A DNA stretch of 64,000 nt, taken from positions 1 to 64,000 of the forward strand of contig JASANH010001236.1 in NCBI GenBank assembly GCA_030248295.1, read 5' to 3'. The notes under the pieces were generated by a model. It saw only the letters and a list, made by a program, of their open reading frames with translations, was not told the origin of the DNA and did no database searches. The DNA is from Mesodorylaimus sp. YZB2_4 (Eukaryota; Nematoda; Enoplea; Dorylaimida; Dorylaimidae). The translations under genes and the position numbers were made by a program. This document shows positions 8,623 to 19,298 of this stretch, one piece after another. The stretch's first letter is position 1; the number at the start of each line of letters is the position of its first letter.

Positions 8623-10032
8623 TTATGAAGCACCCCCCTCTATTACTACTACCTTCTCTTCCTCTTCTTTCTGCTCAGCCGGAGGTGCTTTATTTTCCTT
8701 CTCTTTCTCCTGTGCAGCTTCATCAGCCGCGACTTTTTCTTTCTCCTGACTACCAGTTTCGTCGAATTGGACATCACGACTGATTGTGATTTGGCGGCTT
8801 TCTGGGTCATACAACCGATAGCCTCCATTTGTCTCGTAGCCCAGCATTAGGCATAGCTTCTTCCTGCCGCCGAAACTCCCCCGAAAAAAAAGAGGAAAAA
8901 GGAGGACGGCCCTCCCCCCCAAACCCCCCCTGCGCCTCACCGGAGGTTTTCCGCGGGAACACCCCCCAAATGGCGTTTTCTGCTTAACTGCTTTTGTGAT
9001 TATTCGATTCTTAATGTAGACCGCCGTATTGACCGCCTCTGCCCAGAAGTTTTGGGCCATGTCCGCCTTGTGGAGCATCGCGCGAGTTGCCTCCACAATT
9101 GTGCGATTCGCGCGTTCTGCAACTCCGTTCATATTCGGATTTCTTGGCACAGTCCTCTGATGCACGATGCCGCGTTTCTTGCAGAATTTCGCGAAATCTT
9201 CATTGACATATTCGCGCCCATTGTCGCTGCGAAGTTGCTTGATGCGCAGACTGGTTTGATTAGTTACTTCTGCCTCGTATTCTTTGAACTTCTCCAGCAC
9301 TTCTGATTTATTCCGTAGAAAGTAAACCACTGTGTACCGACTGAAGTCGTCCACGAATAACAGGAAATACCTCTTCCCAGTCGAGCTTTCTACTGGCATC
9401 GGACCACAGACGTCCGTATGCACCAATTCTAGACGTTCTTTCGCGCGTTGCCCTGGGAAGGTGTTTCTTGCCTCCCGTGCCTGCTTGCCTGCAGCACCCG
9501 CATCGCAGAATATTCCCCGGTCGCCGTCGCTGAATTCCAAGCCCTCCACACAGTTGTGGAATTTCATGCTTCGAATATTTCGATGACTGAGATGACCGAG
9601 TCTGTCATGCCATAGTTGGAACTTGTTGCTGTCGCTTATTGCTTCGGCTGCACACGCCATGGCTGCCAACTTTTCTGCTCTAAGCAGCGCCTCTTCGCGC
9701 GCTCCTTTCCCGGCACTTATGCAGTCAAGCTGATACAGTTGCTTTCCTGGCATCAGCCTCGCTGTGCCGACCACTCTTCCATCGTTCTGCGCGATGTTGC
9801 AAGTGTCGTTGCTGAACACCACCTGGTACCCTTGCTGGGTTATTGCTGGGACAGACAGGAGATTTTTTCTTAACCCAGGCACATGCCAGACATGTTTCAG
9901 CTCCACCTCCAGTGGACCGGGCGGTAGCTTCGTCATGATGACCAGCACTGACCCTTGCCCCTTGGCTTCCAGGCTGTGATCGTCGCCCATCTGGACCACT
10001 GTTGACTTGGTGAATGGCTTGTAGTTGACCAT
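8623..10032 (-). CDS. Copia integrase (Pol, N-terminal half) with a disturbed C-terminus
   Basis: Continues the gag frame after a TGA at about 10030. The protease tail (LKHVWHVPGLRKNLLS) is followed by the GAG pre-integrase HHCC region (WHDRLGHLSHRNIR) and the integrase core, with D in HTDVCGPM, D in LRSDNGREYVN and E in GVAERANRT. Next come KTPFGG, MLGYE and GYRLYDPESRQI. Between KTPFGG and RKKLCLMLGYE the expected Copia sequence is replaced by Gly/Arg/Pro-rich residues encoded by runs of C, G and A (8870-8960). This looks like a local sequence disruption or assembly error. The ORF ends before the RT domain with a Glu-rich tail. Catalytic residues are intact, but the element is defective. 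Confidence 0.85.
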   Translation of the reverse strand: MVNYKPFTKSTVVQMGDDHSLEAKGQGSVLVIMTKLPPGPLEVELKHVWHVPGLRKNLLSVPAITQQGYQVVFSNDTCNIAQNDGRVVGTARLMPGKQLYQLDCISAGKGAREEALLRAEKLAAMACAAEAISDSNKFQLWHDRLGHLSHRNIRSMKFHNCVEGLEFSDGDRGIFCDAGAAGKQAREARNTFPGQRAKERLELVHTDVCGPMPVESSTGKRYFLLFVDDFSRYTVVYFLRNKSEVLEKFKEYEAEVTNQTSLRIKQLRSDNGREYVNEDFAKFCKKRGIVHQRTVPRNPNMNGVAERANRTIVEATRAMLHKADMAQNFWAEAVNTAVYIKNRIITKAVKQKTPFGGCSRGKPPVRRRGGLGGRAVLLFPLFFRGSFGGRKKLCLMLGYETNGGYRLYDPESRQITISRDVQFDETGSQEKEKVAADEAAQEKEKENKAPPAEQKEEEEKVVVIEGGAS

Positions 10033-11070
10033 TCACTGGCGCTCTGGTGTCATGTGCGACGTCGCCCCAGAGTCCACCAGCCATACATCCTTCTCTTGAC
10101 TGCCTGCTCCCCTCATGGCCATTACAGTTGTGTTCGTCGTTGCTGTGCCCGTAGTAGTCGCCAGCAGTGTAACACCTCTGCCGTGAGCTTGATTCCTACG
10201 GTTTCTTGCTTGACCGCCTCCTTGACCACGGCTCGTTCCTCTCTGCTCTTTGCCATGATTCGTACCTTGTCCTTGGCCAATTTGCTGCGCTGCTCTATCC
10301 CTGGCCCATTTTCGGCAATTTCTCTTGATGTGACCTTCAGCATTACAGTAGTAGCAGCGTTTTTTCATGCCTTGGCTGTGGAGCACGACCTGATCACCCT
10401 CAGTAGCTCGACTGCTGTTCCCGCCACCATTGGTGCGTCGCCCGCTGTCCTTTCGGCGCGCTTCTGCCTTGAGCCGACTCATGACGTAATCTTCGGTTAG
10501 CTCCTTGTCTGGCTGAGCAGCCAGCGCTGAGACGACTACACCATAGGCCTCAGGCAGACTGTCCAGGACCGCGTCGACAAGTTCTGCTTCTGTAACTCGT
10601 TGCCCAATGCTGGCAAGCTGGCTTGCCAGGCTGCGCAGGTGAGCTAAATGCTGTTCCATCAGTTGTTCATTACTCTTGCTAGCTGTACTGCGTGCGGTCA
10701 TTTTTGTGGTGAGTAACTGCCTGCGTAAGTCTCTGATTTGTCCTGCGCCTCTGTGCTCAAAATGCTGGTTGATTCTTTGCCATGCATCCCTTGCACTAGT
10801 GGCGTTTTGTACCAGAAATAGATATTCATCGCTTACCCCCTGGCTTAGTCGAGATAAAGCTTTTGCGTCCTGCCTTTGAAAAGCATCTACTTGCCTTGCA
10901 GTGGCTCCGATGGGCAGTGCCTCCGTGCCATCAACGTACGCCCAGAGTTGCTTTTCAGTCAAGGCAAATTTCATCCGAATTTTCCAGATGTTATAATTAG
11001 ACGATGTCAGGCGAGTGATTGGTGAAGAATCGTCTCCATTGGTTCCAGTGGGTTCGCTTTCTGGGCCCAT
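10033..11070 (-). CDS. Copia Gag-protease region
   Basis: The start ATG 11070 lies inside the PBS. The Gag N-terminus has the Copia signature SSNYNIWKIRMKFAL and LWAYVDG, then the UBN2-type region (AWQRINQHFE, LEAYGVVVSAL). A CCHC zinc knuckle for RNA packaging follows (CYYCNAEGHIKRNC), and the aspartic protease active site is WLVDSGATSHM. The frame stops (TGA) right after the protease motif and resumes in frame in the integrase part, so a single nonsense change splits the polyprotein. About 345 aa, normal for this part of Copia. Confidence 0.9.
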   Translation of the reverse strand: MGPESEPTGTNGDDSSPITRLTSSNYNIWKIRMKFALTEKQLWAYVDGTEALPIGATARQVDAFQRQDAKALSRLSQGVSDEYLFLVQNATSARDAWQRINQHFEHRGAGQIRDLRRQLLTTKMTARSTASKSNEQLMEQHLAHLRSLASQLASIGQRVTEAELVDAVLDSLPEAYGVVVSALAAQPDKELTEDYVMSRLKAEARRKDSGRRTNGGGNSSRATEGDQVVLHSQGMKKRCYYCNAEGHIKRNCRKWARDRAAQQIGQGQGTNHGKEQRGTSRGQGGGQARNRRNQAHGRGVTLLATTTGTATTNTTVMAMRGAGSQEKDVWLVDSGATSHMTPERQ

Positions 11071-11077
11071 AACCAAT
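11061..11077 (-). promoter_or_regulatory. Copia primer-binding site (initiator tRNA-Met internal fragment)
   Basis: GGTTATGGGCCCAG immediately inside the LTR matches the half-molecule tRNA-Met primer site used by Copia-type elements, which supports the LTR boundary at 11078. Confidence 0.75.
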
Positions 11078-11350
11078 TGTTGGTGCAGTTGCGTTATCTT
11101 GAGATTCTTCTGACGACGAGGCAAGACTAATGTAGTTTTACTATTGCAAACTAAGACCAGTGAAGACTATCAGAGAGCAGCCAAGCAGAAAGGCTACGAG
11201 GGCAACAAGAAGAAGCTGCTAGGCGCAAGAACTTTAAACTCCTGTCCCGCCTGCTAAGATTTCTTGGAAATCGCGCCTCTTTCTATCGCCTTTTCTTGCC
11301 CCGGGGGAAGGACAGCTATTTTAAACTGTGACACGGCTCTCCTCCTAACA
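11078..11350 (-). repeat. Copia 5' LTR (273 bp)
   Basis: Begins TGTTAGGAGGAGAGCC (minus strand, from 11350) and ends CAACA at 11078, the TG...CA ends usual for LTRs. No second copy is present in the window. From 11351 to 11741 I see no gene. Confidence 0.75.
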
Positions 11351-11741
11351 TTCAGCAAGAGCATTCGAACTACTAACAAAGCCAATTAATTTCTCAATGC
11401 TCGAAGAACTGGAGTTCAGCAAAAATACTACCAGCAGATACCAATTTAAGAATATTTTTAAAAATCGAGATACGGTCTGTGTATTTTTACATTTCTTGTA
11501 GGTAATTATATATCTCCGGGTTGAATACGACTGCAATAATTCACATGTTTTGCTTGCGAATAAGGAACATTTCGAGACATTTCATTGTCAGCTTTTTTTA
11601 AGAAAAAACTGCAGAGGCTCTTTTCAAAAAATGCTACTTGGCTTGGCTGACTTTGATCTCTGATGCTTCCCGCACTTGCACCTGAATGGGAAGAACTGTA
11701 TAGGAGAGCAGCGAAGTCCAACTTGTCCCATGCAGACTATA

Positions 11742-12386
11742 GGGCCGTCCACATTGCACCTCGGCTGCCGAGCCAGCCGAGCTGAGCCAGCCGCGAGCCC
11801 AGCCAACCGAGCTTGTCAGCTGAGATGTCGTTCACATTGTCACTATCAGCTCAGCCAGCTCAGCCCGCGGTCGGCTCGGTTTGTGGCTGGCGGTTGGCTG
11901 AGCTTGGCTGGCTCGGCTGGACTGTTCACATTCAGCTCGGTTTGCGGCTCAGGAGCTCGGCCAGCTCGGCAGGGAAACTTGAAAATTTTCAACTTTTCCA
12001 TCCGAGCCAGCCGAGCTCTTGGCTGGGATTATACAATTATTCAGAAATTTATTACTAAAAATCGGCCACTTTGACCTCAAAAATGGATGAAAATATTGAG
12101 GACGATGAAGTTATTGCAATCGGTGCTAATTTTGTTCAAATTATGGCAACAGTTATTAAAAGCAGGAGGGAAAAACGAAAATTTTGGGTGCATCCAGTAC
12201 TGAAGCGTCGGAAACAGCTTGGAGAATATTTTCGCTTGGTGAACGAGCTTCGCGTGGAAAGGCCTATGCATTTCTATTTGTAAGTTTTGTTGGACTCGTC
12301 AATACTTCTCACTTTTTAAGCTGTGAAATATGTTTACGGCGGTTGGCTCGGCAGCCGATCAGCCGAGGTGCAATGTGGACGCCGCT
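11742..12386 (+). mobile_element. PIF/Harbinger-type DNA transposon derivative (about 645 bp) with terminal inverted repeats
   Basis: Left end GGGCCGTCCACATTGCACC and right end (reverse complement) GGCGTCCACATTGCACC form TIRs, and CTCGGCTG continues in both. Subterminal regions are packed with GCCAGCCGAGCT-type motifs in both orientations. Flanks show TA next to each end, compatible with a 3-bp TWA duplication. The interior holds only the first transposase exon, so this is an internally deleted, non-autonomous copy. Confidence 0.8.
12083..12280 (+). CDS. Harbinger transposase exon 1 (HARBI1-like N-terminus), truncated
   Basis: MDENIEDDEV starts a short exon ending in KRKFWVHPVLKRRKQLGEY and LVNELR, the conserved segment ahead of the DDE domain of PIF/Harbinger nucleases (FWVHP, GEY..LV.EL). 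It runs to a consensus splice donor GTAAGT at 12280, after which the right TIR follows within 60 bp, so the DDE exon has been deleted. It encodes no active enzyme. Confidence 0.75.
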
Positions 12387-12770
12387 TATGTGACTAGTCG
12401 CGTGTACAGCGAAAATCCATGGGCGCGGTAGCGTCCCCCATGTAGTACATGTGCCACACCAACAACGATATCTCAACAGCCTGATGTCATGAAGCGATGA
12501 AATTTCGTTTCTTAGTGTAACTTTACACTAGATTAAGTTCTACCGAAGGAATTTGCAAGATCTTTTTCCGTTCGGGCCCACTCATACTAGGGCTGCGAGG
12601 GCGAAAAACCCGGACAGGTTTCTTGTTCTCGCTGTAACTCGCGAACCATGCAGCCAAAACGATGAAATTCGGTGTGGACATAGGGGACTAGTTGGGAAAG
12701 GCGCGTACCAAAAATCTTTTTGAAAGCTTTACTGGTTATCCTTTTATGGGCAGAAACGTGCCCGCGTCAT
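12387..12770. other. Non-coding stretch
   Basis: No gene is seen. It contains unique sequence of the kind 'aactcgcgaaccatgcagcc' that reads as degenerate repeat DNA. Confidence 0.5.
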
Positions 12771-13080
12771 ACATGTATGTATGTATGTATGTATGTATGT
12801 ATGTATGTATGTATGTATGTATGTATGTATGTATGTATGTATGTATGTATGTATGTATGTATGTATGTATGTATGTATGTATGTATGTATGTATGTATGT
12901 ATGTATGTATGTATGTATGTATGTATGTATGTATGTATGTATGTATGTATGTATGTATGTATGTATGTATGTATGTATGTATGTATGTATGTATGTATGT
13001 ATGTATGTATGTATGTATGTATGTATGTATGTATGTATGTATGTATGTATTTATGTATGTATTTATGTATGTAGGTATGT
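12771..13080. repeat. (ATGT)n microsatellite, about 300 bp
   Basis: Roughly 75 uninterrupted ATGT units, with a few ATTT/GGTA variants at the right end. All frames translate as YVCM or IHTY repeats, so the long ORFs here are artefacts. Confidence 0.98.
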
Positions 13081-15339
13081 GTGCCTGCTTAGACCAGCCA
13101 ACCACACGCCCAATGCGAAAGGACGATTTTCGCCGGCTAATAACTCGAGAACGGGGCGACGAAAATTTTTGATTTTTTGCACACGTAGCAGAATCGGCCG
13201 AGTCTAGAATCGTGCCAATTTTTATCAAAATCCGTCCGGCCATTGTCGAGTTCCAGAATACGCGATTTCTTGTTCAGGGGGGAGTAGACGAGGAGGAGGA
13301 CCAACATGTGCCTAGATCAACAACCAGAGGTCGCACAGTTGTGAATGTTAGTTTTTCTGAAAGCTGAAACTTTCGGACTCTGCCTTTTGACGGTCATTTT
13401 TTTGAAGCTTCAATTTCCGAAAAGATAATTCTGAAAAAAAAGTCGCTGTTTCAGCTTTTTTTATCCGTCGCTCGTCAGGTACTGGACGGATTTCGATAAA
13501 AACTGACATGGTTGCAGATCTGACTTATCTTGCAAAGCTTGCGAGAAATCAACTTTATCGGTTCAATCATTCTTAAGTTATCGACTATCGAAAGTTGCTG
13601 GCGCTGGTGTTCGTGGTTTACTTTTCGACGCGGTGTTTAGAAACATCAACTGAACGGGTTGAGGCGCAGCGCCATTGAGTGGCTAGGCTTAGCGCGCTCT
13701 CACGAAGATGGGTTTGGTGGACAGCAATAAATTTGCCGATAATAAATTGAGAGTATGTGAACGGAAATAAATGATGTGCAAAGAATTTCCATGGTCAGGA
13801 CATGTTCTATTAGATGTGGAGGTAATATTGTTGCGGATCCTAAGCGTTCTGTTAGCTTCTGATCGAATGCTCTGAGGATAAAGAAGTTGAGACCACTCGA
13901 GCATGAGATAGTTCTCCGTACGAATTACGAATCCTTACGAATGAGTTTTTTTGTTTTTCCTGCCGCCTATATATCTGAGTACACATTCGAAAAATCTGTG
14001 CATTTCATGAGCGTGCACGGTAGTGCGGGTGGGAGTTTCAGACTATGAAATGGTCGATCTGTAGGCGGTCTTTACGAGTAATTTCATGGGCGAGGGTTCA
14101 CGTTCCGCTTTATGTTTCTCTCTTTAAGAGGTTTGGAAGAAGGTGTTTGGTGGTCACTCAATTCTATCAGTTGCTCAAAAAGTGTTTTTTGCCAAACTAG
14201 TTTCTAGCAAAAAAACGAAAAACGGTTTTATCATTTCCAAAAAAGTCTGTTATCACAGACTCAAAACTTTTAGACCAACCAATGCACACAGTGGAATCAG
14301 GGCTTTGGATGGCTGGTCTATGTACTCGGCCACAAGAAAAAAGGGGAGTCTCGCAACATGTTAGGCGCTGCGCACAGCGCGTAATCGCCCGCACATATAT
14401 ACCGTATGTATGCATTGGGATGTCAGCGTCAACTCCAAAAAGCTTGTGTTCTGTGCACTGCTGCTCTTCAGACAGACTCCCAAAAGGCAGCTGTGCTGAT
14501 TCACACGAGCAACCTAAATACGCCAAAGCTGTAGCGCTGCGAGTGAAGTGATATGGCTTATCGTTACATGCCTAGCCTCAAGGGACACTGAAATATCTCC
14601 CCATCCCCCTTCTTCCTACTTTATGTTCATGCTCATGCTTTATCATATCAGTAATGAAGCGCTCGAGGATAAAGGGACACATGGCACAAAATGATTTACC
14701 TTTGCCGCTAGTCGAACACTCCTACTAACAATAAGAGCAAGCGCTACTTTGCATAGCCGATGGATCACAACGCCGATCGGGAGCTGTGTGAGAGTGGAGA
14801 TCCAGCTATATGTTCAATCGACAGGGCAACATCACTGCTGGTGCCTTTTGGCATTGATTTTGACCAGTTATTGACCCAAATTGCTGTAGGGTGCTCAGAA
14901 GGGGGTCCACTCGGGTCGAATTATCATTTTTTGTACTTTTAGACTCTATAAAAACCGTCTGGAGAGGCCAAGGCAACTTTCTATAGCTCAATCGAGTCAA
15001 AATGGTGCGGGGAGCAATTTGCGAAGGAAAAAAGCCTCATTTTACAACAGTATGATGTTTTCGATTTCTGAAGGCGGTCTGTTTGGCTAGAAAGACCAAA
15101 ATATTATAATAATGTTAGCTGATCGTGAGTAACCCTATACATTGTTAGCTTACAGACGATGGAGGAATAGCGGAACTGAAGGCGGATTACCTGCTGACAG
15201 CGAGTTAGCGTGAATTGCGCTGACCCGAAAGTGAGACATTTTAAAATGGCGGCAAATTCAAAATACAGCAAACAACGATCAGCACTCTCAAGACAGAAGA
15301 GTGATATAAAATAGCGTAAGAACGCATGTTAAAGACTGA
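13081..15339. other. Non-coding region
   Basis: About 2.2 kb without a supportable gene; only short ORFs without recognisable motifs. Two segments (13.1-13.6 kb) look like decayed dispersed repeats. Confidence 0.5.
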
Positions 15340-15690
15340 TCACTCGATCATGAATCGATCGTAGGCCGCGGGCAGATCACCTTATGGACGATTGACCATT
15401 CGATCTCTAACTGACCACCCGATCAATGACCGATCACCCAATCACGCGGTCGATGATTGATTACCTATCGATGACTGACCATTCGACCACTAGCCGGTCA
15501 GTTGACTACCAACTGATGACCGATCATTCGACCGATGATCGACCACTGTATCGATGACTGATCATTCGACCACTAACTGACCACAGGATCAATGAAATGA
15601 TAATTAGATCGCTAACCAATCACCCGATCGATGACCGATTTTCTGATCGATGACCGACCTTTGGTCAATGACTGATCATTCGATCGATGG
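15340..15690. repeat. Degenerate short repeat, GATCGATGACC type
   Basis: Many imperfect copies of (CGATCGATGACCGATCATT) with frequent CGAT palindromic cores, from about 15340 to 15690. Unit length is about 20-22 bp with drift. No coding potential. Confidence 0.75.
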
Positions 15691-15699
15691 CCGATCTGT

Positions 15700-16616
15700 G
15701 GAAAGGCGCGTGAGAAATACAATCGGTTGAATTTCGAAGTAGGAGGAAAGGCGCGAGAAAAGTACAGTGATTTGAATCCTGAGGAGGGAAGGAAAGCGCG
15801 GGGAAAATACAATCGATCAAGTCCCGTAGTTGGAAAGCAGGCCCGAAAACGGTATAATTAGTAGTGCTAAACCCGATGTTGGAAAAGCGGCGCTAGAGAG
15901 GTAGGTACCGTACGCGACACACAGAAATTGGTGCAAAAGCGAGCAAAAACTATGCTCTGACAAATCCCGAAGTTGTTGCACATGCCTCAAAACGACATAG
16001 AAGGAAGAAACGTTGTGTCGTAGAAATAAGTAGTGATGTCGCCAGGCAAATAAATCGGAAGCGTAGGTTTCTTCATTTGATTCAAAGCCGCGAATATGCC
16101 TATGTCAAGAATCGGGGGTTTTTGAGAACTGGTAGAATTGTTTCCCAACAGAGAATGGTTCGTAATGTTTTAATGGCATACCGAAAAGCGGGCATAAGTA
16201 AATCTGTGACGGATGCTCAACAGCTAGTTCAGCGCGTTGTAAATAAAAGGAATCAGTGCGCAGCTGCTTTAAAAGATCAGGCATTACAATTGAAAGAGGT
16301 TTCTGAAGAAATTTTGGGGATGCTTGATTCAAATCCAGATTGCTCTTTGGCTGAGCTTTGCGGGGAAAGTGGGCATGCGCGAATACGCGAACCGTATTTT
16401 TATGAGTTCGCTTACAAACCACCGACGACTGTGGTGTCAAGGGTCGAGAGCAGGCCACATCGATATGCTCGGCTGAGAGCGAAGGCAGTCGCCCAAATCG
16501 CCAAAATGCACGCCAGGTATCCCGATTTAGGCAATCGATGTCGACTGACTCGTAAAATCAGTAAAACGATTATGCAAAGGAAAATATGTCTTGTCCGAAA
16601 AAAAAGTAGCCTTTAG
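15700..16616 (+). pseudogene. Degraded repeat protein (KAR.KY...NPEV motif) plus unknown C-terminal region
   Basis: From 15700, about four units of GKAREKYNRLNFEV type are encoded, spaced about 15 residues. Stops then occur, and a second open frame from 15897 carries another unit (ASKNYALTNPEVV). That frame continues without stop to 16616 for about 240 residues with a Lys/Arg-rich start (SKRHRRKKR). The C-terminal part (QQRMVRNVLMAYRK, NPDCSLAELCG, basic tail) matches nothing I recognise. KY/NP repeats of this style occur at the N-termini of various mobile-element and protist proteins, but I cannot assign a family. Stops and a frame change indicate decay. Confidence 0.45.
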
Positions 16617-17255
16617 GGATTCATCGAGATCGTTGCGTTGCCCGGTCATGTCTTTGGGCGCTGATGATTGTCATCCAGAACATGACAGGGACACCTGGCC
16701 CTGTGATGCCCTGTCGCGAGATATGAATATGGAGAGAGGCGACAATAATTCGAGTCTGGTGCTTTACAGTAATCAAGAGGAACAGACCGTTCAGGTCAAC
16801 TGAGAAAACGCACACCTCGCATGAACGATACCAAATCACATATCATTTAGATGTGTAAAGTGTTCCATTCTCGGGCATTGTGCAGTGGGCGAGGCGCTGC
16901 TTCCTCGTATCAATCGCGCATTTCGCGACACTCCGGAGGGCGGGAGCTCCCAAACCTAGGGGATTGGGAGGTCATAGATTTCAGTAGACCCGAATAACTC
17001 AGCAGATGCCCATTTACCACATTCAATAGCGTATAAGAGAAAACCCGAGAAAGGGAAAAGCGGACTTACGAGTTAGTTGAGAGAAAACGGTGTTAGAACG
17101 AGAACTCATAAACAGACCTCGAATTTGAAATAAGCGGGAAAAATAAACTTACCCGGAAATCGTTTAGATACGTTTTAGATGATACTTTCAGCGAATCTTT
17201 ATGTATTTCAGATGCTTGCATGGTGCGTGTACTTCTGCGTGTCCTTTACACATGC
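16617..17255. other. Non-coding, probably 3' flank or LTR of the BEL element
   Basis: No gene is seen. It lies directly after the minus-strand BEL polyprotein end, where a 3' LTR would be expected, but no partner LTR is present at the other end to confirm it. Confidence 0.35.
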
Positions 17256-18671
17256 TCAGGCTGTAGCAGAGTTTGTTGTGCACTCGAGTGGGACCAAGTT
17301 TTGAATAGGACGCCGTATGGTACGTCCGGAAGGCAGTTTGACCAATGCTTTTCGGACTAATCCGTCCCTTCCCATGTACAACTCGATGATTTTTCCGAGA
17401 GGCCAATGCATTCGTGGCGTGGGGAACTTTAAAAGGACGATTTCACCAACACGAGGGGGCATAGATGATCGAATTCGTGGCTGTCGATGCGTCCATCCAG
17501 ACCTTTCCATTAAAGATGTCAGGTATTGACGACGCCAGCATTGCCAAAACATATCGAGATGATTTTGGCTCTTTTTCCACAAAGCGACGAGATCAGTGTT
17601 CCGGAATTTGTCTTTGGTTGAACCAAGACCATCGATGGAAGCGGATGTCCGAGTCGAAAGGAATAATTGCGGGGTCAGATCCCTTCCGTCATCGAGATCG
17701 GAGCCGACATAGACGAGAGGGCGAGAGTTCAAGATCGCTTCGATTTCGCACGCGATGGTTTGCAGCTGAGAGGAAGTTAGAGTAGCATGATCGATTGATT
17801 TCCGAAGGCATTGCTTGACGAGGCGTTCGTAGAATCCGCCTTCTCAGGGAGCATTCTCAGTGATGAAATGCCAGTTAATTTCGTGATCGCTGCAGTACGA
17901 TGAAATAAATGAATCGACTTGATTGAACTGCTTCGCGTTATCAGATATGATCAGTGATGGCTTCCCACGGCGAGAGATGAATCGCGAGAGGCAGAGCAAA
18001 AATTCCGAAGACGAGAGAGATTCCACTACTTCTAGGTGGATAGCGCGGGTGACGACGAGGCATGTAAAGAGGCAGATCTAGTTCTTGACTAATCCATATT
18101 TCGTTTTGACCAGGAGCGGGCCAAGGTAGTCGAGCCCCGTGCTCTCAAATGGCAGTGATCTTGTTACTCTGGATGCAGGTAGTTGCGGGAAAAGAGGGGC
18201 CTTGTATGATCCGCCATCAGTACGTTTGCAGATAAGGCATTTTCGCAAAACGGGAAAGACTAATGATCGACCAGATATGATCCAGTATTTTTCTCGTAAC
18301 AAAGAAAGTGTATGAGAGACCCCGACGTGACTCGATCGGATATGTGTGTCCATAATAATGAGACGAGTGAGACTGCTTTCTTTTGGCAAGAGGATCGGAT
18401 TTTGAGGTATGTCAGAGTTCTCCAAACGTGTCTGACATCGAAGAATCCCTCCCCCATCAGTGAAGGTGCGGATTGGTGCAGTAGAGGATGGTCCATCAGG
18501 AAAGTGCACGCGCTGCACATATCGGATTAGGAAGAGTCGTGCCCCTGAAATTTCCGATGAAGAGAGTTTCGAGCTCTTTGATGTCAAAGCTAGCCGGCGG
18601 CAGCTAGCGATAAATCGTAACATGAAGGCGATGACACGCAGGAGCTGAGTCAAAGTTGAATACCGCCGCAA
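17256..18671 (-). pseudogene. BEL/Pao integrase
   Basis: Three pieces in order. 18078-18671 contains the HHCC zinc-binding region (HIRSSHVGVSHTL, CLICKRTDGG) and the first core segment GLDYLGPL. 17844-18026 contains RRGKPSLIISDNAKQF with the second Asp, and ends at HFITENAP where the catalytic Glu region follows. 17256-17732 contains NSRPLVY and the C-terminal domain (PPRVGEIVLLK, WPLGKIIELY, RPIQNLVPLE). Stops at about 17843 and 18078 break it. The order and motifs are those of BEL/Pao integrases, which insert the cDNA copy. Inactive as written. Confidence 0.85.
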
Positions 18672-18767
18672 TAGAGGTGTCTCTTCCTCCTGGGTCCAGG
18701 TTACCAGGATAGGATGCGATGGGTATGGATCAGCTGTAGCACTCGACGGTGATTGTGGCCAATCAGA

Positions 18768-19280
18768 TTACTTACTTCGTAGGAATTTGGGTTCGTGCCA
18801 CCAGGTTTTGTTGGCGGAAAAACTTTCAGCCTTCATTCCTCGAGAGATGATGTCTGCTGGATTGAGTTTTCCAGGAACGAATCTGTATCGAGTATCTTGA
18901 ACTTCACGAATCTTGCTGACTCTGTTGTGGATGAAGGGAGTGTCAGGGCGAGGATTGTGAAGCCAGTGAAATACGCTTTGGGAATCAGTCCACAGGAAGC
19001 TTCCTCCGATCTCAAGCTTCAGAGGTTGCAGCGCTTTAATTGCAAGGGAAATGCAGCGGCTGCCAATATCGGCTGCGATCAATTCTAGCAGGGGAATCGA
19101 CTGCTGGTGCTTTAGTGGCGAGATACGTGACTTGGCAGAGATGAGACGAGACGAAAAATCGCCGGATGATTCGCAGCGAAGGTACACACAACAGCCGTAA
19201 GCAGCTTTCGAAGCATCTGAGAAGCAGTGAATTTGAAATTTGACTTGAGCGGGGGTGGAAGGAAGAAAGGAACGGGGCCA
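18768..19280 (-). pseudogene. BEL/Pao RNase H region
   Basis: LLELIAADIGSRC, then WTDSQSVFHWL, then FVPGKLNPADIISRGM. These are the DEDD-type RNase H signatures of BEL/Pao Pol, with TDS carrying the central Asp. The piece just upstream (19036-19339) supplies the connecting C-terminal RT part in another frame (KVKFQIHCFSDAS-like reading), so at least one frameshift separates it from RT. It degrades the RNA strand during reverse transcription in intact elements. Confidence 0.75.
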
Positions 19281-19298
19281 CGAAGCCTTTTCAATAAG

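Larger units (their letters stand above)
8600..11350 (-). mobile_element. Ty1/Copia retrotransposon, 5' LTR present, truncated after integrase
   Basis: One LTR (11078-11350, TGTTAGG...CAACA when read on the minus strand), a PBS matching an internal initiator-tRNA-Met segment, and gag-protease-integrase in one frame. Reverse transcriptase, RNase H and the 3' LTR are missing. One in-frame stop separates the gag-protease half from the integrase half. A G-rich disturbed segment near 8870-8960 lies at the end of the integrase. Confidence 0.9.

Noticed and set aside
12692-13243. Long ORFs on both strands (YVCM and IHTY repeats)
   Set aside because: Pure translation of an ATGT microsatellite.
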